A stretch of DNA of 17,836 nucleotides from Acephala macrosclerotiorum (lineage: Eukaryota > Ascomycota > Leotiomycetes > Helotiales > Mollisiaceae): positions 1 to 17,836 of the forward strand of contig MU119817.1 in assembly GCA_014904845.1 (NCBI GenBank), given 5' to 3'. Below are positions 1-8,210 of this stretch, in pieces. Under the pieces are notes generated by a model. The model did no database searches, was not told where the DNA came from, and worked only from the letters and a program-made list of their open reading frames with translations. Position 1 is the first letter of the stretch. Each line of letters opens with the position of its first letter. A program made the position numbers and the translations under genes.

Positions 1-1
1 G

Positions 2-142
2 CAGTTCAGGGATAGATTGCTTGTGCTACTGGATAGACTTTGCAAAGATTATGATTTTTGTGGGGGGGTGCGAAGATTGCGGAGAGGGTTACTAGAAAGG
101 GGGAGAGTAAGAAAGGGGGAGAGTAAGAAAGGGGGAGAGTAA
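2..142 (+). other. open frame entering from the left edge (unrecognised)
   Basis: A frame open from base 2 to a TAA at 140-142 gives about 46 codons, beginning QFRDRLLVLLDRLCKDYDF and ending inside the 16-bp minisatellite. The first 30 residues look like ordinary protein (leucine-rich, amphipathic), whereas the rest is encoded by the repeat and is low complexity. It could be the 3' end of a gene or transposon ORF that starts left of the window. I do not recognise the family, and a chance open frame is possible. Confidence 0.2.
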
Positions 143-186
143 GAAAGGGGGAGAGTAAGAAAGGGGGAGAGTAAGAAAGGGGGAGG
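94..186. repeat. 16-bp minisatellite, five full units plus a partial one
   Basis: The unit agaaagggggagagta repeats exactly at 94, 110, 126, 142 and 158, followed by a partial unit at 174-186. Each unit carries a run of five G, so the + strand holds regularly spaced G-tracts. Because 16 is not a multiple of three, the array cycles through all reading frames, which explains the Pro/Leu/Ser-rich open frames on the opposite strand; these are unlikely to be genes. The identity of all units suggests recent expansion by slippage or unequal exchange. Confidence 0.95.
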
Positions 187-310
187 TGGGTCGGGGAGAG
201 GTTGGGATGATGGTGTGAGGATAAGGGCGCAGAGGGGGAGTGTTGTTGGAGTGAGAGGTGGTGGGGTGGGAGCTTGGGATTCGAGGGGTGCGAGGAGGGT
301 GTGTGAGCAT
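187..310. repeat. G-rich low-complexity tract
   Basis: The + strand is strongly purine/G-biased (repeated ggtggg, gaggtg and agaggggg words) directly after the minisatellite. No unit is cleanly repeated. With the array it forms a G-skewed block of about 240 bp, bounded on both sides by AT-richer DNA. Confidence 0.7.
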
Positions 311-586
311 AGGCGATATTGATATAATTGCATGGCGCTGGATCGTAGTATTATTAGAACAAGTAATGACAAGTTAATAGATATCAACGGTCTTTTCGAA
401 GGAGTTCGCAACGATTATCTCCTTCTCGTAACTACTTATGCCTTAATTCCTTTATAACTTTTAAGTTGTGACCGAGCTCTTATTAATCGGCGCGAGTGTC
501 TTTTTCGGATTTTGCGCTCGGTACACTCTTTTGAAAGCTTTTTAAGCGAGCTTCTATGAATTTAGCGATCGTTTTTTATGCTCTTT
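311..586. other. decayed intergenic/repeat DNA, no gene seen
   Basis: This is moderately AT-rich sequence with no credible coding frame. The only structure I see is a 7-bp inverted repeat, accgagc at 471-477 and gctcggt at 516-522, separated by 38 bases. It may be part of the same decayed transposon as the antisense relic at 587-817. Confidence 0.5.
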
Positions 587-817
587 TTAATGTCGTCTTT
601 CTACTTTGTGCAAGTCTTTTACAATAGTTTGAGTTAAATGAAATTTAATTGCGCAAATACTTTTTGAAAGTCGATTGTATATTGAACATGTTTTGCATTT
701 TGCTTTTTGTGATGAACTTGAAATTGAAATGCCAAAATGCTTTGAAATTCTCTCACTAAATCGCCGAGGCTTTAGGGGCTCGCGTTTGATCTTACATTTC
801 CAGTTAGTCCATTTCAC
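587..817 (-). pseudogene. possible BED-type zinc-finger relic of a hAT-like transposase
   Basis: On the - strand an open frame of about 76 codons contains, in order, an SKHFG segment, then AKCKTC, then a serine/threonine stretch and FHLTQT. The family pattern of BED fingers is an aromatic/HF segment, Cys-x2-Cys, a spacer, then His-x3-5-His/Cys. Here the Cys pair and first His are visible, but the last His position reads Ile and the usual Trp is missing. BED fingers sit at the N terminus of hAT transposases. Frames downstream on the - strand are full of stops, so any transposase is dead. The start is only a GTG. The match is by eye and weak; it could be chance. Confidence 0.3.
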
Positions 818-1234
818 GTATGAAGTTATGCTTATTTATACTATTGATGCTCCAAGTGAGGGCTCATATTAATCTACTTTGTTATTTGCACTCGAGTGAT
901 TTACAATGCTCTGTGGGAAAGGTTACGCACGTAATACATGGCACATAGTGAGTAATACGTGCTCTCGTTAATTCAGGAAGAAATAGATCCATTAGCTTCG
1001 GAATATTATACCAAGAGAATTTCCTTAATTGGAAGTTATCGTGGGTATCTAATTATAGATATATAGTGCTTTCAACTTTAGTTGAAGAGTCATGTAAAGC
1101 AGAAATTAAACGAGTTTACTTATTAAAAATCTTCACGTGTCGTACTATTTTAGGCAAAGTTTAAGCGGTCGCATTCGGTAGAATAATGCTAGTGCTAATA
1201 TTAAAGCTGGTACTGAGACTGGTGCTGAGGCTGG
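818..1234. other. flank interrupted by the TIR element; unrecognised coding-like frame
   Basis: A + strand frame is open from about 940 to a TAG at about 1183, then continues through an alanine/glycine/threonine-rich stretch (AGTETGAEAG) up to the insertion point of the TIR element. On the far side, after one copy of the 5-bp duplication, the same phase continues as TKASTKEYNEALSRQRKRR and ends at a TAA near 2748. This suggests the target was a coding sequence or an older repeat with a 12-base internal periodicity. I do not recognise the product; no ATG is visible in the frame. Confidence 0.3.
1230..1234. repeat. target-site duplication, left copy (GCTGG)
   Basis: GCTGG immediately precedes the left inverted repeat and recurs at 2639-2643 immediately after the right one. 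The surroundings are themselves repetitive (gctggtact-like words on both sides), so the true duplication length is somewhat uncertain. Confidence 0.6.
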
Positions 1235-1285
1235 CTCTCCACCGGAGAAAAAACGTTCCGATTTTGCGCACGGGCCAAAAATACT
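1235..1285 (+). repeat. left terminal inverted repeat (51 bp)
   Basis: It starts CTCTCCACCGGAG and pairs with the reverse complement of 2588-2638. 49 of 51 positions are identical; positions 33 and 48 differ by C/T only. Confidence 0.9.
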
Positions 1286-1349
1286 AATTTCTCTAAAAAT
1301 CGACTATTTACGAATAAACAATTCACTTTAATCCACTTTACAGTCTACT

Positions 1350-1806
1350 ATGCCTGCCCGCAGAGCCTACAAATATCGTCGAAAGTATTATATATTTCTA
1401 CTTGAAATAAAATGAAAAAGTAAATATATTAGTATTTCTTAAAAAATTGCTATTATTATTGTAAAATACATAGAATAAAAATGCGATATTAAAATCTCGA
1501 GAAATATATTAAAAAATATTACTAATTTCGATTATTAAATACAAAATCAAATCATTAAAAAAAAGCAAATTCGAATATTTTATAATCGATCAAATAATGA
1601 ATTAAAAACTCGAAACAAAAAAAAAGTTTTTATAAAAAGAAATACAATCGCAATTAAAATTTTTGTAAAAAATAATAATATAAAAAAAGAGAATAAAATA
1701 ATACTATAAATAGATTTTATAGATATAATCGATATAAATCTATTAAAAACGAAGTATTTTAAATTACTAAAAATACGAAAAATAGATTTTTAATCGATTT
1801 AAAAAA
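1350..1806 (+). pseudogene. decayed transposase start inside the TIR element
   Basis: An ATG 65 bases inside the left repeat opens MPARRAYKYRRKYYIFLLE and meets a TGA at 1413. The first dozen codons have normal composition and the sequence then turns AT-rich. Following the same frame, stops (one TGA, several TAA) are interspersed with stretches that still read like a basic DNA-binding protein. Such stops are what C-to-T or G-to-A changes at Trp, Gln or Arg codons would produce. The position just inside a TIR fits a transposase N terminus. I cannot assign the family, and the right boundary is arbitrary because the frame cannot be followed reliably. Confidence 0.4.
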
Positions 1807-2570
1807 TATATAAAAAAAATAAAAATATTATTAATATTATTTAATATAAAAAAAAGAAATTACTTTTAAAACAAACCAATTAACGCTACAATTTTACTAA
1901 AAAGCAATTATAAGAATAATCGCATTTTATTTACTAAAAAAATATTTATTTTTACAATAAATTTTATTTTAATATAAATTTTCAAATAATTTATAGAATC
2001 AAAAAAAAAAAAAAATTAAAAATATTGAAATAATTTTATTAATATATATCGTAAAAAAATTATTTCGAAAAATACAAAAATTAAAATTTGAAAAAAAAAA
2101 TATTTTTAAATTAATTAATGTTTTTATTATTATTAAAATCAATTACTAATAATTTATTGTTTATAAAATTTCGAATAAAATAAATAAAATAACTTCAAAA
2201 ATTTATATTGATATTTTGAATTAATTACAAGAAAATTTACAAAATATTATTTTTTAATAAAATAAAAATTTCGTTTATTATTCGAAAATTATTATATTTT
2301 AAATCAAAAAACATAAAATTAAATTACTTATAAACTCTAAAAACTCTTTTAATCTCTCGATTATAGAATCAATAGTTTACTCGATCAAAAAAAAATTCTA
2401 TAATTGTAAATATATTTTTTAAAAAATAATATTAAAACGTTTTAAAAAAGTTTTTAAAAAAAATACAAATCAAAACAAAATCAATAAAATGTACAAATAG
2501 TATATCAAAAGACTATATGAATACTAGCGACTTAAAAAGCAAATAACGAAATACTAGTTAAATAAATAAA
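1807..2570. other. RIP-degraded interior of the TIR element
   Basis: This is very AT-rich, with stops in all six frames and long A runs. It presumably held the remainder of the transposase. No motif is readable with confidence. Composition returns to normal at about 2580, at the right inverted repeat. Confidence 0.6.
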
Positions 2571-2587
2571 TTGATATTTTTAGTAAT

Positions 2588-2638
2588 AGTGTTTTTGGCC
2601 CGTGCACAAAATCGGAACGTTTTTTCTCCGGTGGAGAG
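2588..2638 (-). repeat. right terminal inverted repeat (51 bp)
   Basis: Its reverse complement matches 1235-1285 at 49 of 51 positions. It ends GGTGGAGAG and is followed directly by the GCTGG duplication. Confidence 0.9.
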
Positions 2639-2643
2639 GCTGG
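2639..2643. repeat. target-site duplication, right copy (GCTGG)
   Basis: Second copy of the 5-bp word found at 1230-1234, directly outside the right inverted repeat. Confidence 0.6.
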
Positions 2644-2870
2644 TACTAAAGCTAGTACTAAAGAGTACAACGAAGCGCTATCGAGACAGCGCAAGCGGCG
2701 CAGTTGCCGAGCACGTCGAGAGTGCGCGAATGTACTATTATAATTTAGTTAGCTAGCTATTTTTTAAGTTTTCGAGCTAAAAAGAGCCTTTTCCTCTTTA
2801 TAATAAAGTACTATCACTTGATACTCTATGCCTAGATAGTTGATGGTTGTGTACAGGCGAATGCCTGTCC
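2644..2870. other. right flank of the TIR element
   Basis: It continues the interrupted host sequence: a basic, arginine-rich frame (RQRKRRSCRARRE) runs to a TAA near 2748, followed by AT-richer DNA without a gene. It contains the 14-mer agcgcaagcggcgc (2688-2701), which occurs again at 17437-17450 inside a hairpin. Confidence 0.4.
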
Positions 2871-3319
2871 CAATATACAATCATGAATAATGTTGAGAAA
2901 TCTTCAATTCACGTGACTTTGAACATCAGCTGACGCCAGCCTTTCCAGGCTTCAGCCATTTTTTCCCTCTTTCCCTCCTCACTGAAGCCGGGCACACACT
3001 CCTTCATATTACCCGCTCACAGCCGAGTGGACAACGAAATAAGCTACTGCAATCACAGTCCCCAATGCCCTCATCGAATGACCAATCGAATACTCTACTT
3101 CTGCTTCACGAGCTTCACGATGGGCAGCCTACAAGTCAGCCCTTGGGATGAGGCTTTCCAGGACCTCGGAAGTTAGCTTGTGAATGTCACCAACTGCCCA
3201 CAAAATAAAGATGGAGCCCCCGAAGTCCTGAAGTCCTGAATCAACTGCGCCTCTTGGTATTGAAATCCTTCGATCACGAATCGAATTAGCCAATTAATGC
3301 TCAGAGCAGTCGGTTCGCA
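2871..3319 (+). promoter_or_regulatory. probable upstream region of the STAND-like pseudogene
   Basis: Sequence of normal composition without a gene precedes the ATG at 3320. A pyrimidine tract at about 2958-2980 resembles the CT-rich boxes common upstream of fungal start sites. An E-box-like CACGTG lies near 2912, and a short 9-base tandem (gaagtcctgaagtcctgaa) near 3223-3241. No element is diagnostic, so this is placed mainly by position. Confidence 0.25.
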
Positions 3320-5171
3320 ATGGATCCACTCTCAATCACAGCGTCTATGGTTACGCTGATACAGGTTGCCAGCACTGTTAGTGGCTATCAAAAACCTAAC
3401 TGACATAGCCTTACTCGCAACGGGTTTCCGCAACACTCTACAAACTCATCACAACATTTCGTAATGCCGATACTAAAGTGTCTTCTCTGTGTACTGAGAT
3501 ATCGAGACCCATCAAATTCGTCGAGGCGGTAGATCGAACTTTGAAAGAATGCGGCGACCGGTCACTCTCACTTGCCTCGATAGACGAGAAGTTATGGCAA
3601 CAAAGTGCACTTTCGCTAGTAGATTGCAAGACAACTCTAGGCGATCTAGAAACTTTTATTGAGAGGATCAAGGCTGCTACCAAATCGTCCGAAAAACCCC
3701 AGTCAAACGCATCCGAGCTCGGTGATGATAACGAAGAAGAGACGACGAAGCTGAGTTTGAGCTATTGTTTCTTAACGGACTTGAAGAGGTGGCGAAAGAC
3801 AGCATGCTCACTCAAGACCTTACCAAAGCTGAGACTATCTTAGCAAAAGCGATCCAGATACATACTGGTTCAAGCTCCGGAGACACCGACTTCAAAAAGC
3901 TGCAGATTCAACTAACGATCTGTTATTTTCTCCAACACAAATAGCGGCTCGCTGAGCCATTGATCACCCGCATGGCCAAGTTGAAGGCAAATCTGGACGG
4001 AGTTGTCTGCAATCTTCTCCATGCACTCGCTCTCGCACACCTAGCAGACTACAGCTTGACAAGTCAATTACTTTGTATAAGCAGGCACTCTGGGGAAAGA
4101 GGCGGCTCAGGCGAGCTCTTGGTGTTGCACATGCCAGCGAGCATAATGAAACTCTAGGGCTATTAGCCACAATTTACGAAACCAAGGGCGATCCCACGTA
4201 CGTCGAGGTACTTCGCCGCACTATTCTCGGGGAGTTCTCTTATGAGCACCCTTTCAATGAAGTAGAGTTCATAGTCAAGCACCCGAAGCTGTCCCAAGAT
4301 GTATTCGGCGAAAGAATTACCCTTGACTGGAGACAGCCACATACAATGGCGCAAACGCTCTCCGCTATCCCTGAGCTACCGAATACCAGAAATACATTTC
4401 CCATTGAGGACAAAGACGAAACTTTCTACAAGCGCTGCAGGGGAGTGGAGAGACCATTTCAGACCCTTGGGGCGAAGCTAGATCTATACGAAAGGTTTGA
4501 TAAGGATACGGAAAGGAGGTTGTCGTTCCATCAACCCCTTCTGCCGCGTCCGATAGCAGTGAAGGGCTTACTTTGATGGACTCTAACAAGAGCGCTCTAA
4601 CACTATTACGTCCAGAAATAGCTCCGAAGAGGTCATTCACAAGGAAAGTTGCTCGATTCGTCGGTACTATCTGAGGCCGTCCGCAGTTGTCTTCAGATGA
4701 CTTGCTTGTCCGTCAGACCCAAGACACTGGAAATGCGTCTTCACCCCTGGGGGGTAAGTTGGGGAAGGGGTTTTGGTTCAAGAGTGATACCCACCTTTTT
4801 ACCATAAGGAAATCAAGGACGAGACTTTGCAAGAGAGCGAGGTACGGAGCACAGAGCGAGGCAGGCACCATGGACAATAGGCGCTGGGTCACTGAATGGC
4901 TTCGCACCGAACCACAACCAGCAAAGGCAATGAGTGTAATTACCGATGACACCCCTATGAGTCCATATGATCAAGATTGGTAAGAGATTCATGAAATAGC
5001 AGGATGGTAGGTCTATTAGATGATGGGTTTGTAAATAAGCCCCCCTCAAGCTTTAGTCTGATAAGAGCAGGTACTTCTCCACTCGTGGAACTCCAGGGTA
5101 CCGGCTTTGTCAGAAAGAATACCGCCGAAATCACATTCCAGAAACAGAATGGACCTGTGTGCTCAAATTAA
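3320..5171 (+). pseudogene. STAND-like N-terminal domain plus TPR-like protein, broken
   Basis: The frame opens with MDPLSITASMVTLIQVAST, the typical start of the fungal N-terminal domain found on STAND/NLR-like and related proteins. After a putative short intron (3377-3408) the helical domain continues to about 3735 (e.g. DEKLWQQSALSLVDCKTTL). The frame then changes, and TPR-like helices follow: KAETILAKAIQIH at about 3820, a TAG at 3942-3944 where a Trp is likely, LAEPLITRMAKLK, and VVCNLLHALALAHLADYS. There is another shift near 4058, then LYKQALWGKRR and NETLGLLATIYETKGD. A third shift lies near 4500, with a serine-rich tail, TGA at 4672 and TAA at 4981. A fourth near 5000 leads to a segment ending PVCSN at 5171. 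No NACHT/NB-ARC P-loop lies between the parts, so this type probably never had one. The product would be cytosolic and signalling-related by inference. Some frame changes could be unannotated introns, but not all of them. Confidence 0.75.
3377..3408 (+). other. putative 32-bp intron in the STAND-like pseudogene
   Basis: GTTAGT (GTNNGT-type donor) at 3377, a CTAAC branch-like motif at 3396-3400 and ATAG at 3405-3408 delimit 32 bases. Removing them joins the MDPLSITAS frame to the downstream domain in frame (32 leaves remainder 2, exactly the shift needed). It is shorter than most fungal introns, so a deletion inside the intron or an indel in the gene is an alternative. Confidence 0.5.
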
Positions 5172-5233
5172 ATATTGATTTTATAATTTTGTAAAAAATA
5201 ATATTAAAAATAAAAAGTAATATACATTTGAAT
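5172..5233. terminator. AT-rich patch between the convergent genes
   Basis: About 60 bases nearly free of C and G separate the end of the + strand pseudogene from the stop codon of the HET gene (TAA at 5234-5236, - strand). In fungi such A/T-rich DNA commonly carries 3'-end processing signals, here most relevantly for the HET transcript. A tiny transposon scar is an alternative, because composition changes abruptly on both sides. Confidence 0.3.
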
Positions 5234-7345
5234 TTATCCCATTAAAACCTCTCGCTTTATCCAGCCTTTTAAAGATTCTGGGACTATTATCTTTGATTTC
5301 AAATCAGATTCCACCGGACTCTTTGTGAGGTGCCAAGAATCAATGCGCTCGAAACCAAGGGAATTCTCTGGATGATACAGAAGCAGGAGGACTAGTTCGT
5401 AATCCGAATGGCTTATAACAAGAAAAGTGAATGGAAGGGGCCTATCCATGTCCTCTTTTATATTGTAAGCACTTCGTGTATACTGTACCGCACGCTTTCT
5501 GAATGCCCGGGCCGACAGCTGCACCATAAGATGCTCATCAATTCCACCTTCGTCTTCGGTTGCCGATATACGGCCGTCGGGATATATTTGCACATCAAGG
5601 GTCAGACCACATATACGCAAAAAGACAGGAAAAGTTCCCATCCCTTCCTGAGCTAGAATTTGATCCTGGTTACCATTCCAGGGTAACACGAGCCCATCAA
5701 GATATTCCGCACTAACATCAACAAGCGATTTCAAACGCTCCAAGGCTGCGATGTGCTGCCAGGAGCCAGCAGAATGGAAGACAATTTGGCACAGATCCCA
5801 GCCCGCCCATGTCCAGCTCGGAAACCCTAGTCGTCGTTTGGGCTTTCGGTCATCCTTGTACCTGGGAGACCATGACAAGCCAAAGACCAATGCTTCCAAG
5901 TTCACCGTTGAAAGCGGTTCACAGAAGATTGGAATTCCACAGAAGCTTTTTACCGGGCTCGAGAACTCGCGCTCAAAAGCAGTCAGGACACCTCTAAAAG
6001 CGTCTAGAATATCTTTTTCGAAGGTGAGAGACCTTTCCAGGTACTCATTTAACCGATCTTCTAGATGCTTCGGGTACTTTCCAAGTCCACGAAGAGGAAA
6101 GACTCTAGACATCTCCACCTGGTCTCGCATCCGGTTATTCTTGAACGTATGTAGAATTTCGAGCGGCGCGTAGATACTTTCAAGGCAATGCATAGAGTTG
6201 CATTGAAAATATATTTGCGTATCGGTAAACACGAGCCTTCTTCGAGAAAGAAGTCCTTCTTGGTAGGTCCAACCTCGACTATTCCACTTTGACTGCAGGA
6301 TTTCATTCTTCGCGTATGGAGTAGATATAAGGGTTCTGCTTCCAATCTTCACGTGCGGTTGGGATTTTCGTGGCGTTGCACTGACCCCGGGCAGTCCATA
6401 ATAAGGATCGTCTCCTGCTGCTGCGATAATGGTGACGACAGACTGTTCGTAGATCGCATTCATATTCTGAATCTGCAATTGCCTCTCGATAGGATTGTCC
6501 TGGGAAATACAGTATCGGTCTATCCATAAATACTGATATCCAAGACCTGTTGTTAAGAGAATAGCGTCTTCAATTGTCGCAGGTAAGGGCCCTAGGGGGG
6601 AATCCTTGGAGGTCGTAGCGTCCTTAACATGATTCCCCCAGACATAGCTGAGGGCAATATAACTCTTCGGACGGGCCACGGTCTCCCATGAGACAATTCT
6701 GCGCGTCAAGCAGTCTATAACGTGGAAGCCCTGAGGAAGGCGTGGACTGGATTTTCTGCAGAGGGTTCTGTGGTTTATACTACAAAACTCCAGCCATCCC
6801 TTGAGAAGGGAAAGGTCGACTTGAGGCTGTATTTGGCGACCACAGAACGCATGAGGCGTATTGAAGAGCTCCATAATGATCCCACTGGTGTCCTGGTAAT
6901 CAAACCTATATTGTCTGTCCCTCGCAGGAACAACAACGAAGCCTGGCGAATCGTCGAAGTCGAGCCGCCAAGCGCCAAGCTCACTCTTCGCGGGAAAAAC
7001 ACGGAGTATGTAAAGCGGATCAACTTCGGTCTCATCTAATGGTGGGATCCTTGTGTGGTAGAAGAACCGACATAGAGGACAGTTGCTTTGTGGATGTATA
7101 TGGGGTAGTGCAAAGTATCGCTCGCCCCAGATTTTGTAGAGTTGCGGAGATCTCAGGTCTTCGCCAAAGATGCCTTCAAAGTCGATCTTGCGACACTCGC
7201 GGCATATCTGATCAGCCTTATCCGTGTTGCTCGAGGCCTCGTCACCGCCACGTTCCGCGTTTTGCTGGCCAGGCTCGATGCGCAGGCGCTTTTTATGTGG
7301 CAAGACAAGGTCTTGGGATTGGCGCTTCGCCGATGAGCCCGGCAT
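5234..7345 (-). CDS. HET-domain (heterokaryon incompatibility) protein, 703 aa
   Basis: This is an uninterrupted reading frame with ATG at 7343-7345 and no in-frame stop. Residues 1-45 are basic and low complexity, with a possible nuclear signal (HKKRLR at 17-22). Cys pairs follow at 48-51 (CREC) and 89-92 (CPLC), usual ahead of the HET domain. The HET domain spans about 229-363: YIALSYVWG (229-237), YLWIDRYCISQ (272-282, where many members have IDALCI/INQ), IYEQSVVTIIAAAG (298-311), DDPYYGLPGV (312-321) and SRGWTYQE (356-363). The C-terminal half (about 364-703) is the variable region typical of long HET proteins, with FPSWTWAGW at 508-516. HET proteins trigger incompatibility and cell death when unlike hyphae fuse; here that role is inferred from the family. 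No membrane segment is seen. Codon use and composition are normal, with no RIP damage, in contrast to its surroundings. The absence of introns is plausible but unproven. Confidence 0.93.
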   Translation of the reverse strand: MPGSSAKRQSQDLVLPHKKRLRIEPGQQNAERGGDEASSNTDKADQICRECRKIDFEGIFGEDLRSPQLYKIWGERYFALPHIHPQSNCPLCRFFYHTRIPPLDETEVDPLYILRVFPAKSELGAWRLDFDDSPGFVVVPARDRQYRFDYQDTSGIIMELFNTPHAFCGRQIQPQVDLSLLKGWLEFCSINHRTLCRKSSPRLPQGFHVIDCLTRRIVSWETVARPKSYIALSYVWGNHVKDATTSKDSPLGPLPATIEDAILLTTGLGYQYLWIDRYCISQDNPIERQLQIQNMNAIYEQSVVTIIAAAGDDPYYGLPGVSATPRKSQPHVKIGSRTLISTPYAKNEILQSKWNSRGWTYQEGLLSRRRLVFTDTQIYFQCNSMHCLESIYAPLEILHTFKNNRMRDQVEMSRVFPLRGLGKYPKHLEDRLNEYLERSLTFEKDILDAFRGVLTAFEREFSSPVKSFCGIPIFCEPLSTVNLEALVFGLSWSPRYKDDRKPKRRLGFPSWTWAGWDLCQIVFHSAGSWQHIAALERLKSLVDVSAEYLDGLVLPWNGNQDQILAQEGMGTFPVFLRICGLTLDVQIYPDGRISATEDEGGIDEHLMVQLSARAFRKRAVQYTRSAYNIKEDMDRPLPFTFLVISHSDYELVLLLLYHPENSLGFERIDSWHLTKSPVESDLKSKIIVPESLKGWIKREVLMG

Positions 7346-7640
7346 GACTTTTGCGAGTAAAATTGGTGAAGCACAAGTTTCGATATAAAATGTGTAGCTA
7401 AATGAGAAAAGAGACGTGGTAAGTTACGCCTTTATCTGGTTGTGTTGATCCGCCAGGCTGGGGTCAAGTGGGGCTGTGTGGTCAGCTGCCTGCTTCAGCC
7501 ACTACATAGCCCTGGTGGCCCTTGCACTTTAAAACGCGATTTTTAAGCGAGGGGTAGTATAATATGTGAGAAGCCGGAGGCACGCTCAAGTATAGCGATA
7601 CGTCAGATTCACATAAGCGGTTGTCAAATGATTATTGCAA
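7346..7640 (-). promoter_or_regulatory. upstream region of the HET gene
   Basis: About 295 bases of normal composition lie between the HET start codon and the abrupt edge of the AT-rich block near 7640. Read on the - strand it contains an A/T-rich TTTTAAAG word around 7525-7535 that could serve as a TATA-like element. No conserved operator is recognised, so the promoter role rests on position. All upstream control sequence must fit in this short space or lie in RIPed DNA. Confidence 0.3.
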
Positions 7641-8205
7641 ATATTAATAAGTTTAAAAAAAGTTTAATTTTATATAACGTTATTTAAATAATAAAAATAT
7701 TTTTTATATTTTATATTATATTTTATATTTAACGATTTAAAATAATATTAAAATTTTAATTTATAAATTTTTTATTTATATTAAAATAAATATTATAAAA
7801 TATTTATATAATATTTATATATAATTTAAAATTATATTTAATTTTATAATTAAATATTATTAAAAAAAATTAAATTATAAAATATAAATTTTAATATATA
7901 ATAATATTAAAAAAAATTAATATTACGTTTTTAAATATTATTAAATTATAAAAAAATTTTATTATTTTTTTTATAAAAATAAAATTTTAAAATTTTATTA
8001 TTTTTTAAAAATTTTAAATAAATAAATAATTAAATTATTATATTTATTATTTATTATAATTATTATAATAATAATAATACGTTTTTAAAAACATTTATAT
8101 AACGTTTAAAAATTTATCGAAATTTTATAAATTAAATTTTTATTTATATATATTTTTTTACGAGTTTAAACGAGTAATATAACAATATAATAACGTCAAT
8201 TAATT
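7641..8205. mobile_element. older RIP-degraded repeat, left part
   Basis: This is extreme AT-rich DNA starting sharply at about 7640. Nearly all remaining cytosines on the + strand are followed by G. No frame is readable. The composition matches 14531-17290, on the other side of the copia element, suggesting both are halves of one older, more heavily mutated repeat split by the insertion. The family cannot be identified. Confidence 0.5.
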
Positions 8206-8210
8206 AATAT
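8206..8210. repeat. target-site duplication AATAT, left copy
   Basis: AATAT directly precedes the TG of the 5' LTR and is repeated at 14526-14530 directly after the CA of the 3' LTR. Five bases is the usual duplication length for Ty1/copia integrases. Confidence 0.85.

Larger units (their letters stand above)
1235..2638. mobile_element. TIR DNA transposon, 1404 bp, RIP-degraded interior
   Basis: The element is bounded by inverted repeats that match over 51 bp with two differences, both transitions, and is flanked by GCTGG on both sides. The first about 165 bp and the last about 70 bp have normal composition, whereas the interior (about 1400-2570) is extremely AT-rich with stops in all frames. 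A short coding start lies inside (ATG at 1350). The size would fit a transposase of some 350-400 residues. The family is uncertain: degraded frames hint at a helix-turn-helix/DDE layout, but a Tc1/mariner element should duplicate TA, which is not seen here. Confidence 0.8.

Noticed and set aside
49..411. Pro/Leu/Ser-rich open frames on the - strand
   Set aside because: They are translations of the 16-bp minisatellite and adjacent pyrimidine tract; the repeat is not in phase with codons and no domain is visible.
3018..3035. tRNA-like word GCCGAGTGG
   Set aside because: It matches the D-arm of Ser/Leu tRNAs, but no acceptor, anticodon or T-arm sequence follows.
5408..7347. Several + strand open frames and other - strand frames across the HET gene
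   Set aside because: They are shadows of the 703-codon HET frame and none has a recognisable domain.
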